A stretch of DNA of 64,000 nucleotides from Azonexus sp. Its GTDB lineage: Bacteria > Pseudomonadota > Gammaproteobacteria > Burkholderiales > Rhodocyclaceae. This document shows, in pieces, positions 49,383-59,313 of the stretch. The DNA lies in NCBI RefSeq assembly GCF_023150235.1, contig NZ_JAKLLH010000004.1, forward strand, positions 62,001 through 126,000, in the 5' to 3' direction. A program made the position numbers and the translations under genes. Position 1 is the stretch's first letter. Every line of letters starts with the position of its first letter. Below the pieces are notes generated by a model. The model saw nothing but the letters and a program-made list of their open reading frames with translations. It searched no databases and was not told the DNA's origin.

Positions 49383-50198
49383 TCAGCGTAACTTGCGGTG
49401 AGCGAGCGCCGGCAGGCTCTCGCGGATTTCGGCGAGGCGTGCCGGGTCGAGATCCGCGACGACGACGCCCTCGCCCTTCTGCTTGCGGTCGAGAATCTCG
49501 CCCCAGGGATCGACGATCATGCTGTTGCCGTGGGTGACCCGGCCGTTTTCGTGGCGCCCGCCCTGGCCGGCGGCGAGCAGATAACACTGGTTCTCGATGG
49601 CCCGCGCACGCAGCAGGATTTCCCAGTGCGCGCGACCGGTGGTGTCGGTAAAGGCTGCTGGCATGACGATCAGGTCGACCGGCCCGAGCCCGCGGTAGAG
49701 CTCGGGAAAGCGCAGGTCGTAGCAGATCGACAGGGCAATTCGGCCAAACGGCGTGTCGACCGTGGTCGGCGTGTTGCCGGCCTCGATGAAGGCGGCCTCG
49801 TCGTAGCTTTCGTCGCCTTTGCTGAAAGCGAACAGGTGCAGCTTGTCGTAGCGCTGCACGCATTCGCCTTGCGGATCGTAGACCAGGGTGCTGTTGCACA
49901 TCTTGTCCGGCGAGGCAGCCGCCAGCGGCAGCGAGCCGGCGATCAGCCAGATACCGTGCCGGCGCGCGGTTGCCGCCAGCCAGTCCTGCACCGGCCCGCC
50001 GCCAAAGACCTCGCGGGCACGCACCCGGTCGGCATCGGCAGCACCGATGATCGGAAAGTATTCGGGCAGCAGCACCAGTTGCGCGCCCTGGCGGACGGCA
50101 TCGGCGACCAGCCGTCCGGCTGTCGCCAGGTTGTCGGCCACTCGTGGCCCGGAGACCATCTGCACCGCGGCGATCCGGGTGCTGGATTTATTGCGCAT
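49383..50198 (-). CDS. Nitrilase-superfamily carbon-nitrogen hydrolase
   Basis: 271 aa. Catalytic triad: Glu in [10 protein letters not shown], Lys in YDKLHLFAF and Cys in [14 protein letters not shown]. The sequence is closest to the Nit1/YbeM group (deaminated glutathione amidase or omega-amidase). Overlaps yhdP by 11 bp and precedes tldD by 16 bp, a conserved arrangement. Confidence 0.92.
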   Translation of the reverse strand: MRNKSSTRIAAVQMVSGPRVADNLATAGRLVADAVRQGAQLVLLPEYFPIIGAADADRVRAREVFGGGPVQDWLAATARRHGIWLIAGSLPLAAASPDKMCNSTLVYDPQGECVQRYDKLHLFAFSKGDESYDEAAFIEAGNTPTTVDTPFGRIALSICYDLRFPELYRGLGPVDLIVMPAAFTDTTGRAHWEILLRARAIENQCYLLAAGQGGRHENGRVTHGNSMIVDPWGEILDRKQKGEGVVVADLDPARLAEIRESLPALAHRKLR

Positions 50199-53100
50199 TG
50201 CCGAGCGCTTCCTTGTTGTCCTGCATGTCCTTCTCCTGTCCCGTCGCGTGGTCCTTGTCGGCCTCGCCGGCCGGCGGCGGCGTACTGCCGCTTTTCTTTT
50301 CGACCACCGGATCGCTCCAGGTTCCCGTCACCTGGTAACGATAGCTGAACAGACGGTTGAGCGGGCTTTGCCCGGCCGCCCCGGCGAGCAGCGAAACGGC
50401 GCCGGCAACCGGGTTGATCAGGGTTGCGCCGATGGTGGTCAAGGTACTCAATTCCGGGCGCACCAGCACGTCGAGCGACTGGGTTTCGTTCTTCAGGTCG
50501 GTCTCGCCGTTGATCTGGATCAGCGCCGCCGGCGCCTTGATCTGCAGCGGCCCCTGAGTGCGCAGAATGCCCCGGCGCAGGTTGAAGCGCCCCTCGACGC
50601 TGTCGAAAGCCAGGCCCTCGCTGAAGATGTCGCGGAAATCGAGGGTCAGCCGGCGCGGCAGCGACTGCAGCGAGATCAGGCCGAGCAGTTTGCCCACCCC
50701 CGGCTCCAGCTTGTTGAACTGGCCGCGCTCGGCATCGAGCCGCATCTGCCCGGACAGGCTGGCGTAATCGATGGCGGTCAGCGGCCCATTCCACTGCAAC
50801 TGCCCGTTCAGCTTGGCGGTTCCGCGGCGCAAGCCTTCCGGGTAGCCCAGGCGCTCGAGCAATTTGCCGGCATCGCGGGCTTCGAGGTTGAATTCGAGTG
50901 CGGTACGGTGGGTATTCCCCTTCTGCCGGGGTTTTTCCCAAAGTCCCTGGCCGCGCAGGCTGCCGTCCGGGTTCTGCAGTTCCAGGCGTTCCAGTCGCCA
51001 CACGCCTTTTTCGTTACGCGCTCGCAGATTGAGGCGTCCGAGAGATTTCTCACCGAGCAGGAAATCGTCGACACCGAGCTGCATCCCTGGCAGCGAGTCG
51101 ATCAGGTTCTGGCTATTGCCCCCCGCTTCGGCTTCCGCCCCCGGCTGAATGCTCAGGCGCCGGAAATTGCCCTCGACCCAGCCTTCGCCACTGCCTTTCC
51201 AGAACAGGTCGCCAACTGCCTCGCGGGTATTGATCCCGATCTGCCAGCCGCCGTCGCGCGGGCGCAACGCGACATCGACTTGGTGATAGTCGCGCTCGAG
51301 CAGGCGCAGGGTAGCGGCCTTCAGGGTCACCGCATTCAGGCTCAGGCCCGATTCGCCGCTGCTGCCGTTGGCGGGGGAGTCCGCCGACAGATGGCTGCGC
51401 CAGGCATCGGCATCGATGAAATTACTGCCGACACGTACCGTCAGGCCGCGTTCGGGGAGGCGCAAATCACCCTCGCCAAGCACGAAGCTTCCCCGTTCCC
51501 ATTGCGCATCGCGGCGCACGATCAGCCCTTGCGCTACCTTGCCCAGGGTGATCCGGTACTGCTCACGGCTGGCGTCCGGTGCCGAACGTTCGATTCGCAG
51601 CGGTAATGCCATCGTCGCATTCTTGTTCAGCGGTTCGGGCAAGGGCGAGCTGATGCCGAGCAGATCGGATTCGACCACTACCGAAGCATTGCGCTGGCGG
51701 ATGTCGATATTCGCCTTCCAGCCGGTCGAGCCGCTCAAACGGTCGAGCAGGGGCCAGCCAAAGTGCTGCCCAACGTCCTGGATCGCCGCCGTGCCGGCAG
51801 CCTGAACGCCGACGCGGGCACCCTGGCTGCGGACCTGGACCTTGAAGGCGCCACCGAAGGCGCGGCCTTCGACATCCTTGGCTTGCACGCTGTTTTCCGT
51901 GATTTGCAGGTGGCCGTTGACCTGGGTCAGCGGCGGTAGTCCCGGCACGACCTGCAGCTGATTGTTGCGGAAGGCGTAATCGGCGCGCAAGCGGGCGTCG
52001 GCCAGGCGGCGTAGCGGCAGGTCGAGCTTGAGATCGAGTGCTCCCTGGCCGTTCGCGCCCATGCCGTCGGTAAAGCGGTCGATCTTGTCGGCCACCGGGC
52101 TTTGCGCGATGAAGCGCAGGAAGTCGGCGGTCTGTCCCTCGGCACGGCCGCTTACCTTGAGCATTTCGTCGTGCGACTCGAAATCGGGAATGCTCACCTG
52201 CACGTCCGAGAGGCGGGCGGCGAGGATTTCGCCGTGCCGGGCCTCGATCTTCATGCCGATGCCGAAGCTCATGTCGGCGTCGACGTGTTCGATTGCCGGC
52301 CAGCCCGGCGCGTAATCGATGCGCACGTCCGCCGCCTTGGCGGTGACGCTGAACTGGCCGCGAGCCGGGTCGCGGAAGGGAAAGTCGCGCAGGTCGCCCT
52401 TGAGCACCAGGCGACCGTCGTAGCCGCGGCCACTGACGATGCCACGCCGGATCCAGTTGCGGGCATCGGCATTGACCGCATGCGGCATGTAACGCCAGAC
52501 CGCCTTGCCGTCGGCGCGGTCGACGTGGGCGACCAGGTCGATGCTGCCGGGGCCTTCGCCCTCGTTCATGTAGCTGCCGTGCGCCGAGCCGGCGGCATCG
52601 GGGCCGGCAAAATCGAGACGCTCGAGCTTGACCTCCAGCCGCCGATGTTCGCCCTGTGGTTGCAGGCGCCAACTGGCGCGGGCCTTGAGCTGATCGAATG
52701 CCATGCTGGAAACCGGAAATACCGCTGGTAGGTCGAGGGCGGCTTGCTGCGCATCGAGCGTCAGTTCGCCGCCGCGCTCGTTGAGGTCGATCTGCCCGGA
52801 AAGTCCCGTCGCTCCCGGGAAATAGGCTTCGGGACGCAAGCCCAGGCGGTCGAAGGAGGCCTTGAGCGCGTAACGCTGCAGGTTTTCATCGTGCAGGGTC
52901 CAGCTGGCCTTCAGTTCGCTGACCCGGCCTTGCGGTCGATAGGTCTGCAGCAGTTTACGGCTGGCGGGGTCGAAAGGCACGTGGCCGGCCAGGTGTGCCA
53001 GCGCGCCGAGATCGAGGAAGCTGGCGCTGGCCCGTCCTTCGACCGTACCGCTGGCGGTGTCGTCGCGCCATTCGAGGCGGAAATCGCTGGGGGCGATGCG

Positions 53101-54162
53101 TAGCCCGTCGTCGGTCTGCAATTCCAGGCGCTGCCCGGCCAGCGACCATTCTCCGGGGCGATAGCGGGCCTCGATACGGCCGCGCAGGCTGGCGAGATCG
53201 AGCTCCGGCAATTTCCGCGCCAGGCGGATGCGCAATTCCTCCAGGGCCAGGTCGGCCGTCAGGCGGCTGCCGCCGTCGCGCATCTCGCCCCACAGGCGCA
53301 GGGCGCCGCGTCCGTAGGGCAGGTCGACCGGGTAGTCGATCCAGCGTTTCCAGCCGGCCAGGTCGGCGTAGTCGAGCTGCAGGTAGAGACGGGCGGCGAG
53401 GTCGGCGAACTGCCCCGTTTGCAGGGCCTGCAGCAGGTCGCCCCTGAGCTCGCCACGCAGGTCGAGACGGTCGGCGAGGGCGCTCGGCGGTAGGGCCGAC
53501 AGCCCGAGACGATGACGGTGGCCGCGATTGTCGAGGCCGAACTGAACTTCCTCGAGTACCAGCGGCGGCGCCTGTCGCTGGCGATCTTCCCAGACCAGGG
53601 TCGCATCGCGGATTCGGATATGCGACTGAGCGAGCAACCATTCCAGGGCCGCCGGATCGCTCCCGCCCTCGGCCTCGAGGCCGGCAATTGAAATCCGCCC
53701 GTCGATGCCTCGCCGGACATGCAGCACGGGGTGCTCGAAGGCGAGTAGGGCCAGCTTGAGGCGCATGCGCACCAGGCTTTCCCAGGAGAGCACCGCTTCG
53801 ACCCGGTGCAGGGCGAAGACCGGATGGCCTTCGCGGTCGGCAATCGTCACCCGGTCAAGCACGAGATCGGGATTCAGGCCTTGCCAGCGCGCTTCGATGC
53901 CACCGATGCCGATTCGTAAGCCGACTGCCCGGCTGGCGGCTGCCTCGATTTCGCTCTTGTAGGCGCCGATGCCCGGCAGGATGGCATAGCGCAGGGTGAG
54001 CACCAGGGCAACGAAAAGCAGCCAGGCGGCAAAAAGCGTCCAGCCGCACAGGCGAAGTCCACGGTCCACGCCCGGCCGGGCCAGAAATGCCCGCCAGGAC
54101 GACCTGGAAGGGGCCGGTGTCAAAGGCTGCGCAGCGCCGTCGGAAGCGTGCCGCTTATCCAT
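50188..54162 (-). CDS. yhdP: YhdP-family AsmA-like envelope protein
   Basis: 1324 aa. One TM helix near the N-terminus (LCGWTLFAAWLLFVALVLTL) anchors a very long periplasmic beta-rich chain; GLRIGIGGIEARWQGLNPDLVLDRVTI and the C-terminal GLISLQSLPRRLTLDFRDIFSEGLAFDSVEG with LTTIGATLINPVAG are YhdP signatures. In E. coli YhdP helps move phospholipids to the outer membrane. A short Pro/Glu/Lys tail follows. Divergent from glnE, start to start about 150 bp. Confidence 0.94.
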   Translation of the reverse strand: MDKRHASDGAAQPLTPAPSRSSWRAFLARPGVDRGLRLCGWTLFAAWLLFVALVLTLRYAILPGIGAYKSEIEAAASRAVGLRIGIGGIEARWQGLNPDLVLDRVTIADREGHPVFALHRVEAVLSWESLVRMRLKLALLAFEHPVLHVRRGIDGRISIAGLEAEGGSDPAALEWLLAQSHIRIRDATLVWEDRQRQAPPLVLEEVQFGLDNRGHRHRLGLSALPPSALADRLDLRGELRGDLLQALQTGQFADLAARLYLQLDYADLAGWKRWIDYPVDLPYGRGALRLWGEMRDGGSRLTADLALEELRIRLARKLPELDLASLRGRIEARYRPGEWSLAGQRLELQTDDGLRIAPSDFRLEWRDDTASGTVEGRASASFLDLGALAHLAGHVPFDPASRKLLQTYRPQGRVSELKASWTLHDENLQRYALKASFDRLGLRPEAYFPGATGLSGQIDLNERGGELTLDAQQAALDLPAVFPVSSMAFDQLKARASWRLQPQGEHRRLEVKLERLDFAGPDAAGSAHGSYMNEGEGPGSIDLVAHVDRADGKAVWRYMPHAVNADARNWIRRGIVSGRGYDGRLVLKGDLRDFPFRDPARGQFSVTAKAADVRIDYAPGWPAIEHVDADMSFGIGMKIEARHGEILAARLSDVQVSIPDFESHDEMLKVSGRAEGQTADFLRFIAQSPVADKIDRFTDGMGANGQGALDLKLDLPLRRLADARLRADYAFRNNQLQVVPGLPPLTQVNGHLQITENSVQAKDVEGRAFGGAFKVQVRSQGARVGVQAAGTAAIQDVGQHFGWPLLDRLSGSTGWKANIDIRQRNASVVVESDLLGISSPLPEPLNKNATMALPLRIERSAPDASREQYRITLGKVAQGLIVRRDAQWERGSFVLGEGDLRLPERGLTVRVGSNFIDADAWRSHLSADSPANGSSGESGLSLNAVTLKAATLRLLERDYHQVDVALRPRDGGWQIGINTREAVGDLFWKGSGEGWVEGNFRRLSIQPGAEAEAGGNSQNLIDSLPGMQLGVDDFLLGEKSLGRLNLRARNEKGVWRLERLELQNPDGSLRGQGLWEKPRQKGNTHRTALEFNLEARDAGKLLERLGYPEGLRRGTAKLNGQLQWNGPLTAIDYASLSGQMRLDAERGQFNKLEPGVGKLLGLISLQSLPRRLTLDFRDIFSEGLAFDSVEGRFNLRRGILRTQGPLQIKAPAALIQINGETDLKNETQSLDVLVRPELSTLTTIGATLINPVAGAVSLLAGAAGQSPLNRLFSYRYQVTGTWSDPVVEKKSGSTPPPAGEADKDHATGQEKDMQDNKEALGNAQ

Positions 54163-54316
54163 GCATGCAACTCATGGAGTCGGCCGCTTTGCCAGAAAGG
54201 GTCATAGATCACTACAATCGGGAGATCGCCAAGACTGCCATTTTATCCTGTTCGGCCCGGTGCTGCCGGACAGCAGCCGGACAAGGGCAGCGGCGCCACA
54301 ACAACGAGAAGATCCC

Positions 54317-57043
54317 ATGCATACGCTGCCCGACCCGCTCCCCGATCCGCGCTGGCAAGCCGCGCTCGACCTCAGCCGCTACCTCAAGCAAACCCTCTCC
54401 GCCCGCCCGGAACTGATCCCCGAACTCGCCGCCAGCTGGCTGCACCCACTCTCCGACGACCTGCTGCTGGCGCCGCTGCGCCGTCATTTCGCCGACGACA
54501 ACGAGGTCAAGAGCGCGCTGCGCCGGGTCCGCCAGCGAGCGATGGCGCATATCGCGCTGCGCGACCTGTGCGGTCTGGCGCCCTTGTCCGAAGTGGTCGA
54601 AAGCATGACCTTGCTCGCCGACCTGACGACCAATTTCGCGCTCGACTACTACCACCGGCAACTAGTCGAGACCCACGGCGAACCGCTGGACCGCAACGGC
54701 CGGCCACAACGTCTGCTGGTGATCGGCATGGGCAAGCTCGGCGGCCGCGAACTGAACGTCTCGTCCGACGTCGACTACATCTTCGTTTACCCGGAAGAAG
54801 GCGACACCACCGGCGTCGAAGGCCGGCGCAGCATCGAGAATTTCGACTTCTTCACCCGCCTCGGCAAGCGCGTGATCCAGGCGCTCGGCGACCTCACCGC
54901 CGACGGCCAGGTTTTCCGCGTCGACATGCGCCTGCGCCCCAACGGCGACTCTGGCCCTCTGGTCTGCTCGCTCGATTCGCTGGAAAACTACTTCGTCAGC
55001 CAGGGCCGCGAATGGGAACGCTATGCCTGGATCAAGGCGCGGGTGATGAATGCCGGCGCCAATGCCGAAGGCGCCGCACTCGGCGAATGGATGGAAGCCT
55101 TGCGGCGGATTTCGCGCCCCTTCGTTTTCCGCAAGTACCTCGATTTCGGCGCGATCAACGCGATGCGCGACCTGCACGCACAAATCCGCCGCGAAGTCGC
55201 GCGCAAGGACAAGGCCGACCACATCAAGCTCGGCCCCGGCGGCATCCGCGAAATCGAGTTCATGGCCCAGGTTTTCCAGCTGATCCGCGGCGGCCGCGAC
55301 CCCGGCCTGCAGATCCGCCCGACCCTGTCGGTGCTGCAGCGCCTGGTCGAGCGCCAGCTGATTCCGGCCGACACCGAGCAGGAACTGCGCGCCGCCTACG
55401 TTTTCCTGCGCCGCCTCGAACACCGCCTACAATATGTCGAGGACAAACAGACCCACATGCTGCCGGGCGACGCCGGTGACCGTGAACGCATCGCGGCAAA
55501 CATGGGCTTTGCCGACTGGGACGCCCTGCTGGCCGAGCTCAACGCGCACCGCGCCCGGGTCAGCCAGCACTTTGAGGCGGTTTTCTCCGACCCCGAGGGC
55601 GGCGAACATCCTCTGACCGGCGTCTGGCTCGGCCAGTGCGACGACGACAGCGCGCTGGAAGCCCTCGGCAACCTCGGCTACCGCCGCCCGCAGGAGGCGC
55701 TCGCCCGCCTCGCCGACCTGCGCGCCGCCAACCGCTACCAGCAACTGCCGGCAAGCAACCGCAGCCGCCTCGATGCGGTCGGGCCACGCCTGCTCGAAGC
55801 CGCCGCCCATACCCCGGCCCCGGAAACCACGCTCGCCCGCGCCCTCAGCTTCCTCGAAGGGATCGCCCGCCGTGGCGCCTACCTCGCGCTGCTGCAGCAA
55901 TATCCGCTGGCGCTGCGCCGCGTCGCCGACATGGTCGGCGCCTCCAGCTGGGCGGCCGAATACCTCAACCGTTACCCGCTGCTGCTCGACGAACTGCTCG
56001 ACCCGCGCCTCTACGAGATGGCAACCGACTGGGCCGGCTTCAGCGACAGCCTGCGCCGGGTGCTGGCCGACCACGCCGGCGACACCGAGCGCGAAATGGA
56101 CATCCTGCGCGAGATGCATCACGCCCAGGTCTTCCGCCTGCTGGCGCAGGACATCGCCGGACTGCAGAGCATCGAAAAACTCTCCGACCACCTCAGCGAA
56201 CTGGCCGACACCCTGCTCCGCGAAACCCTGCCTTTATGCTGGTCGACCGTGAAAAAGCGGCACTGTGCAACCCCGCGCTTTGCCATCGTCGGCTACGGCA
56301 AGCTCGGCGGCAAGGAACTCGGCTACGCTTCCGACCTCGACCTGGTTTACCTCTACGACGACGACGACGCGGACGCGCCGGAGAACTACACCCGGCTGGC
56401 CCAGCGGCTCAACACCTGGCTGTCGAGCCAAACCTCGGCCGGCATCCTGTTCGAGACCGACCTGCGCCTGCGCCCCAACGGCGACGCCGGCCTGCTCGCG
56501 GTCTCGCTCTCGTCGTTCCGCGACTACCAGCGCAACAACGCCTGGGTCTGGGAACACCAGGCGCTGACCCGCGCCCGTTTCTGTGCCGGCGACCCGGCCC
56601 TGGGCGACGCCTTCGAGGCAGTGCGGATCGAAATCCTCCGCCGCGAGCGCGACCTGACTGCGCTCAAGCAGGAAGTCCTCGGCATGCGCCAGAAAATGCT
56701 CGACGCGCACGCCTCGAACAGCGACACCGAGTTCGACCTGAAGCACGACAGCGGCGGCATCATCGACGTCGAATTCATCGTCCAGTATCTGGTCCTCGGC
56801 CACGCCCGCCAGCACCCGGAACTGGTCGGCAACCTCGGCAACATCGCGCTCTTGCGCATTGCCGGCGAGCTCGGCCTGATCGACCGCGAGCTGGCCGCCG
56901 CCAGCGGCGACGCCTACCGCGAGTACCGCCGCCTGCAACACGCCAAGCGCCTCTCGGCGACGCCCAAGAGCCGCGTCGCCCGCGAGGGTATCGAAAAGCA
57001 CATTGCCACGGTCAACCGCCTGTGGCAGACCGTTTTTGCCTGA
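54317..57043 (+). CDS. glnE: Bifunctional glutamine synthetase adenylyltransferase/deadenylase
   Basis: 908 aa from ATG 54317 (MHTLPDPLPDPRWQAALD). Two nucleotidyltransferase domains: the N-terminal deadenylylase with GMGKLGGRELNVSSDVDYIFVY and the C-terminal adenylylase with GYGKLGGKELGYASDLDLVYLYDD; both keep the metal-binding Asp pairs. Controls glutamine synthetase in response to PII. A half copy of the palindrome at 56241 adds STVKK just before the second domain. Codon use is strongly GC3-rich. Confidence 0.95.
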   Translation: MHTLPDPLPDPRWQAALDLSRYLKQTLSARPELIPELAASWLHPLSDDLLLAPLRRHFADDNEVKSALRRVRQRAMAHIALRDLCGLAPLSEVVESMTLLADLTTNFALDYYHRQLVETHGEPLDRNGRPQRLLVIGMGKLGGRELNVSSDVDYIFVYPEEGDTTGVEGRRSIENFDFFTRLGKRVIQALGDLTADGQVFRVDMRLRPNGDSGPLVCSLDSLENYFVSQGREWERYAWIKARVMNAGANAEGAALGEWMEALRRISRPFVFRKYLDFGAINAMRDLHAQIRREVARKDKADHIKLGPGGIREIEFMAQVFQLIRGGRDPGLQIRPTLSVLQRLVERQLIPADTEQELRAAYVFLRRLEHRLQYVEDKQTHMLPGDAGDRERIAANMGFADWDALLAELNAHRARVSQHFEAVFSDPEGGEHPLTGVWLGQCDDDSALEALGNLGYRRPQEALARLADLRAANRYQQLPASNRSRLDAVGPRLLEAAAHTPAPETTLARALSFLEGIARRGAYLALLQQYPLALRRVADMVGASSWAAEYLNRYPLLLDELLDPRLYEMATDWAGFSDSLRRVLADHAGDTEREMDILREMHHAQVFRLLAQDIAGLQSIEKLSDHLSELADTLLRETLPLCWSTVKKRHCATPRFAIVGYGKLGGKELGYASDLDLVYLYDDDDADAPENYTRLAQRLNTWLSSQTSAGILFETDLRLRPNGDAGLLAVSLSSFRDYQRNNAWVWEHQALTRARFCAGDPALGDAFEAVRIEILRRERDLTALKQEVLGMRQKMLDAHASNSDTEFDLKHDSGGIIDVEFIVQYLVLGHARQHPELVGNLGNIALLRIAGELGLIDRELAAASGDAYREYRRLQHAKRLSATPKSRVAREGIEKHIATVNRLWQTVFA
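56241..56256. repeat. Palindrome-related sequence GGTCGACCGTGAAAAA inside glnE
   Basis: Matches the right two-thirds of the dispersed palindrome (16 bp) in frame. The left TTCAC arm is replaced, so this may be a decayed copy or chance. Confidence 0.5.
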
Positions 57044-57055
57044 GGAAACATCGCC

Positions 57056-59200
57056 ATGACTGCAACCGGTTCAAACAACAACACCGCGCACCGCTGGCGC
57101 TTTTTCAGTGCCGGCGGTTTTGACCAGGTCCGCCTCGACCGTGGCGAAGACCTCGCCTGCCTCGGCCAACTCGACCAGAAGCTGTGGGTCGCGCTGTCCT
57201 GCCCGGTCCAGGGACTGGAATTCGACAGCCGGACGCTGGCGCTGCTCGACAGCGACAACGACGGCCATATCCGCGCCCCGGAGCTGATCGCCGCCATCGA
57301 ATGGGCGGTGGCCCGCCTGAAAACCCCGGACACGCTGATCGCCGGCGGCGCCTTGCCGCTGTCGGCGATCAACGACAGCGACGAACTCGGCCAACGCCTG
57401 CTCGCCTCGGCGCGCCAGATCCTCAATAGCCAGGGCAAGGCCGACGCCGGCCATATCGACGCCGAGGACACCGCTGACAGCGCCCGCATCTTCGCCGGTA
57501 TGCCCTTCAACGGCGACGGCGTGATCGCCGCCAGCGCACTCGACGCCGACCTGACCGAGACCTTCGGCGAGATCGTCGCCAACTGCGGCAGCATCGCCGA
57601 CCGCAGCGGCGAACCCGGCATCGACCAGGCCACGCTCGACCGCTTCTTTGCCGATGCCGCCGCACTCGCTGCCTGGCGCCACGCGCCCGATGCCGAGCCG
57701 GCACTGCGCCCGCTCGCCGACCCGGCTGCCTGCAGCGCCGCCTACGCCGCCTTCGTCGCGGTGCGCGACAAGGTCGACGACTTCTTCACTCGTTGCCGGC
57801 TCGCCGCCTTCGACCCGCGCGCCGGGCAGTTGATGAACGGCAGCGAGGACGAACTGCGCGCCCTCGCCGCACGCAACCTGGCCGAGGCCGGCGATGCGGT
57901 CGCCGCCTTGCCGCTGGCGCTGGTCGAAAAAGGCGCGGCGCTGCCCTTGACCGCAGGCCTCAACCCGGCCTGGGCCGCCGCCATCGCCACCCTGCGCGAC
58001 GCGGCCGTGACCCCGCTGCTCGGCGCCCGCGAACAACTCTCCGACGCCGAATGGCAGCAACTGCGCGGGCAACTCGCCGCCTATGGCGAATGGCTCGCCG
58101 CCAAGCCAGTATCGGCGCTGGAAACGCTGGCCCCGGAACGCCTCGACACGCTGCTTGCCAGCGACCACGCCGCCCGCCTGGCTGCGCTGATCGCCCGTGA
58201 CGCGGCGCTGGCTGGCGAAGCCGAAGCGATTGCCGACGTCGACCGGCTGGTCCGCTATACCCGCGACCTGGCGCAATTGGCCAACAACTTCGCCGCCTTC
58301 ACCGACTTCTACACCCGCCGCGACCGCGCCGTGTTCCAGGCCGGCACCCTCTACCTCGACGGCCGCAGCTGCGAACTCACGGTCAAGGTTCTCGACGCCG
58401 GCAAGCACGCCGCACTGGCCGGGCTCTCCGGCGTCTATCTCGCCTACTGCGACTGCGTCCGCGGCGGCGACAAGATGACCGTCGCTGCCGCCTTCACTGC
58501 CGGCGATTCCGACCAGCTGATGGTCGGCCGCAACGGCGTCTTCTACGACCGCGACGGCCGTGACTGGGATGCGAGCATCGTCAAGATCGTCGAGCACCCG
58601 ATCAGCATCCGCCAGGCCTTCTGGTCGCCGTACAAGAAGATCGTGCGGCTGGTCGCCGAACAGGCCCAGAAACTCGCCTCGGCCCGTGCCAAGGCCGCCG
58701 ACGACCTCGCCGCCAACGCCGTCGCCGATGCCGGCAAGAAAGTGGAGAGCGGCGCCAAGCCGGCCGCCCCGGCACCGACGCCGTTCGACGCCGGCAAGTT
58801 CGCCGGCATCTTCGCCGCCGTCGGGCTCGCCCTTGGCGCCATCGGCACCGCGCTGGCCTCGGTGGTTACCGGCTTCCTCGGGCTCAAGGCCTGGCAGATG
58901 CCGCTGGCGCTGGCCGGGCTGATGTTGATGATTTCCGGCCCGGCGATGGCGATGGCCTTCTTCAAGCTGCGCAACCGCAACCTCGGCCCGATCCTCGACG
59001 CCAACGGCTGGGCGGTGAATACCCGCGCCCGCATCAACCTCCCCTTCGGCACCGCGCTGACCCAGACCGCGCGCCTGCCCGACGGCGCCGAACGCGCACT
59101 ATCCGACCCCTACGCCGAGAAAAAGACGCCGTGGAAGCTCTATCTGCTGCTCGGCGCCATCGGCATGGGCCTGCTGCTCTACGTCGGGCGTAGCGTTTAA
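57056..59200 (+). CDS. Uncharacterised membrane protein with a canonical EF-hand
   Basis: 714 aa, not recognised as a named family. Residues 65-76 (DSDNDGHIRAPE) form a textbook calcium-binding EF-hand loop: Asp at 1, 3, 5, Gly at 6, Ile at 8, Glu at 12. FNGDGVIAAS (about 148-157) and DRSGEPGIDQAT (about 181-192) look like degenerate further hands. A long Ala-rich helical middle follows. The C-terminus has two adjacent hydrophobic segments (about 583-612, 616-640), a soluble stretch and a last TM segment (about 694-712). No signal peptide, so the N-terminal 580 residues are probably cytoplasmic. It begins 12 bp after glnE, on the same strand, and is followed by a terminator. Confidence 0.85.
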   Translation: MTATGSNNNTAHRWRFFSAGGFDQVRLDRGEDLACLGQLDQKLWVALSCPVQGLEFDSRTLALLDSDNDGHIRAPELIAAIEWAVARLKTPDTLIAGGALPLSAINDSDELGQRLLASARQILNSQGKADAGHIDAEDTADSARIFAGMPFNGDGVIAASALDADLTETFGEIVANCGSIADRSGEPGIDQATLDRFFADAAALAAWRHAPDAEPALRPLADPAACSAAYAAFVAVRDKVDDFFTRCRLAAFDPRAGQLMNGSEDELRALAARNLAEAGDAVAALPLALVEKGAALPLTAGLNPAWAAAIATLRDAAVTPLLGAREQLSDAEWQQLRGQLAAYGEWLAAKPVSALETLAPERLDTLLASDHAARLAALIARDAALAGEAEAIADVDRLVRYTRDLAQLANNFAAFTDFYTRRDRAVFQAGTLYLDGRSCELTVKVLDAGKHAALAGLSGVYLAYCDCVRGGDKMTVAAAFTAGDSDQLMVGRNGVFYDRDGRDWDASIVKIVEHPISIRQAFWSPYKKIVRLVAEQAQKLASARAKAADDLAANAVADAGKKVESGAKPAAPAPTPFDAGKFAGIFAAVGLALGAIGTALASVVTGFLGLKAWQMPLALAGLMLMISGPAMAMAFFKLRNRNLGPILDANGWAVNTRARINLPFGTALTQTARLPDGAERALSDPYAEKKTPWKLYLLLGAIGMGLLLYVGRSV

Positions 59201-59215
59201 GTCCGGCCGGTCACC

Positions 59216-59226
59216 ACGGTCGACCG
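59216..59226. repeat. Palindrome-related ACGGTCGACCG
   Basis: 11-bp core in the gap after the EF-hand gene, 16 bp after its stop. Flanks differ from the perfect copies. Confidence 0.45.
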
Positions 59227-59250
59227 ACGCCGGCGGCAAAAACCGCCGAC

Positions 59251-59282
59251 AAAAAAGGGAAGCCGCAGCGGCTTCCCTTTTT
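59251..59282. terminator. Bidirectional Rho-independent terminator
   Basis: AAAAAAGGGAAGCCG / CGGCTTCCCTTTTT-type stem with T-runs on both strands, between the convergent EF-hand gene and aminotransferase. Confidence 0.85.
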
Positions 59283-59313
59283 CATTCACCCGTCGCGGCT
59301 GCCACGGCCCGCC

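Noticed and set aside
49744-49757. GTGTCGACCGTGG in the nitrilase gene
   Set aside because: Encodes the native TVDTPFGRI segment typical of nitrilases.
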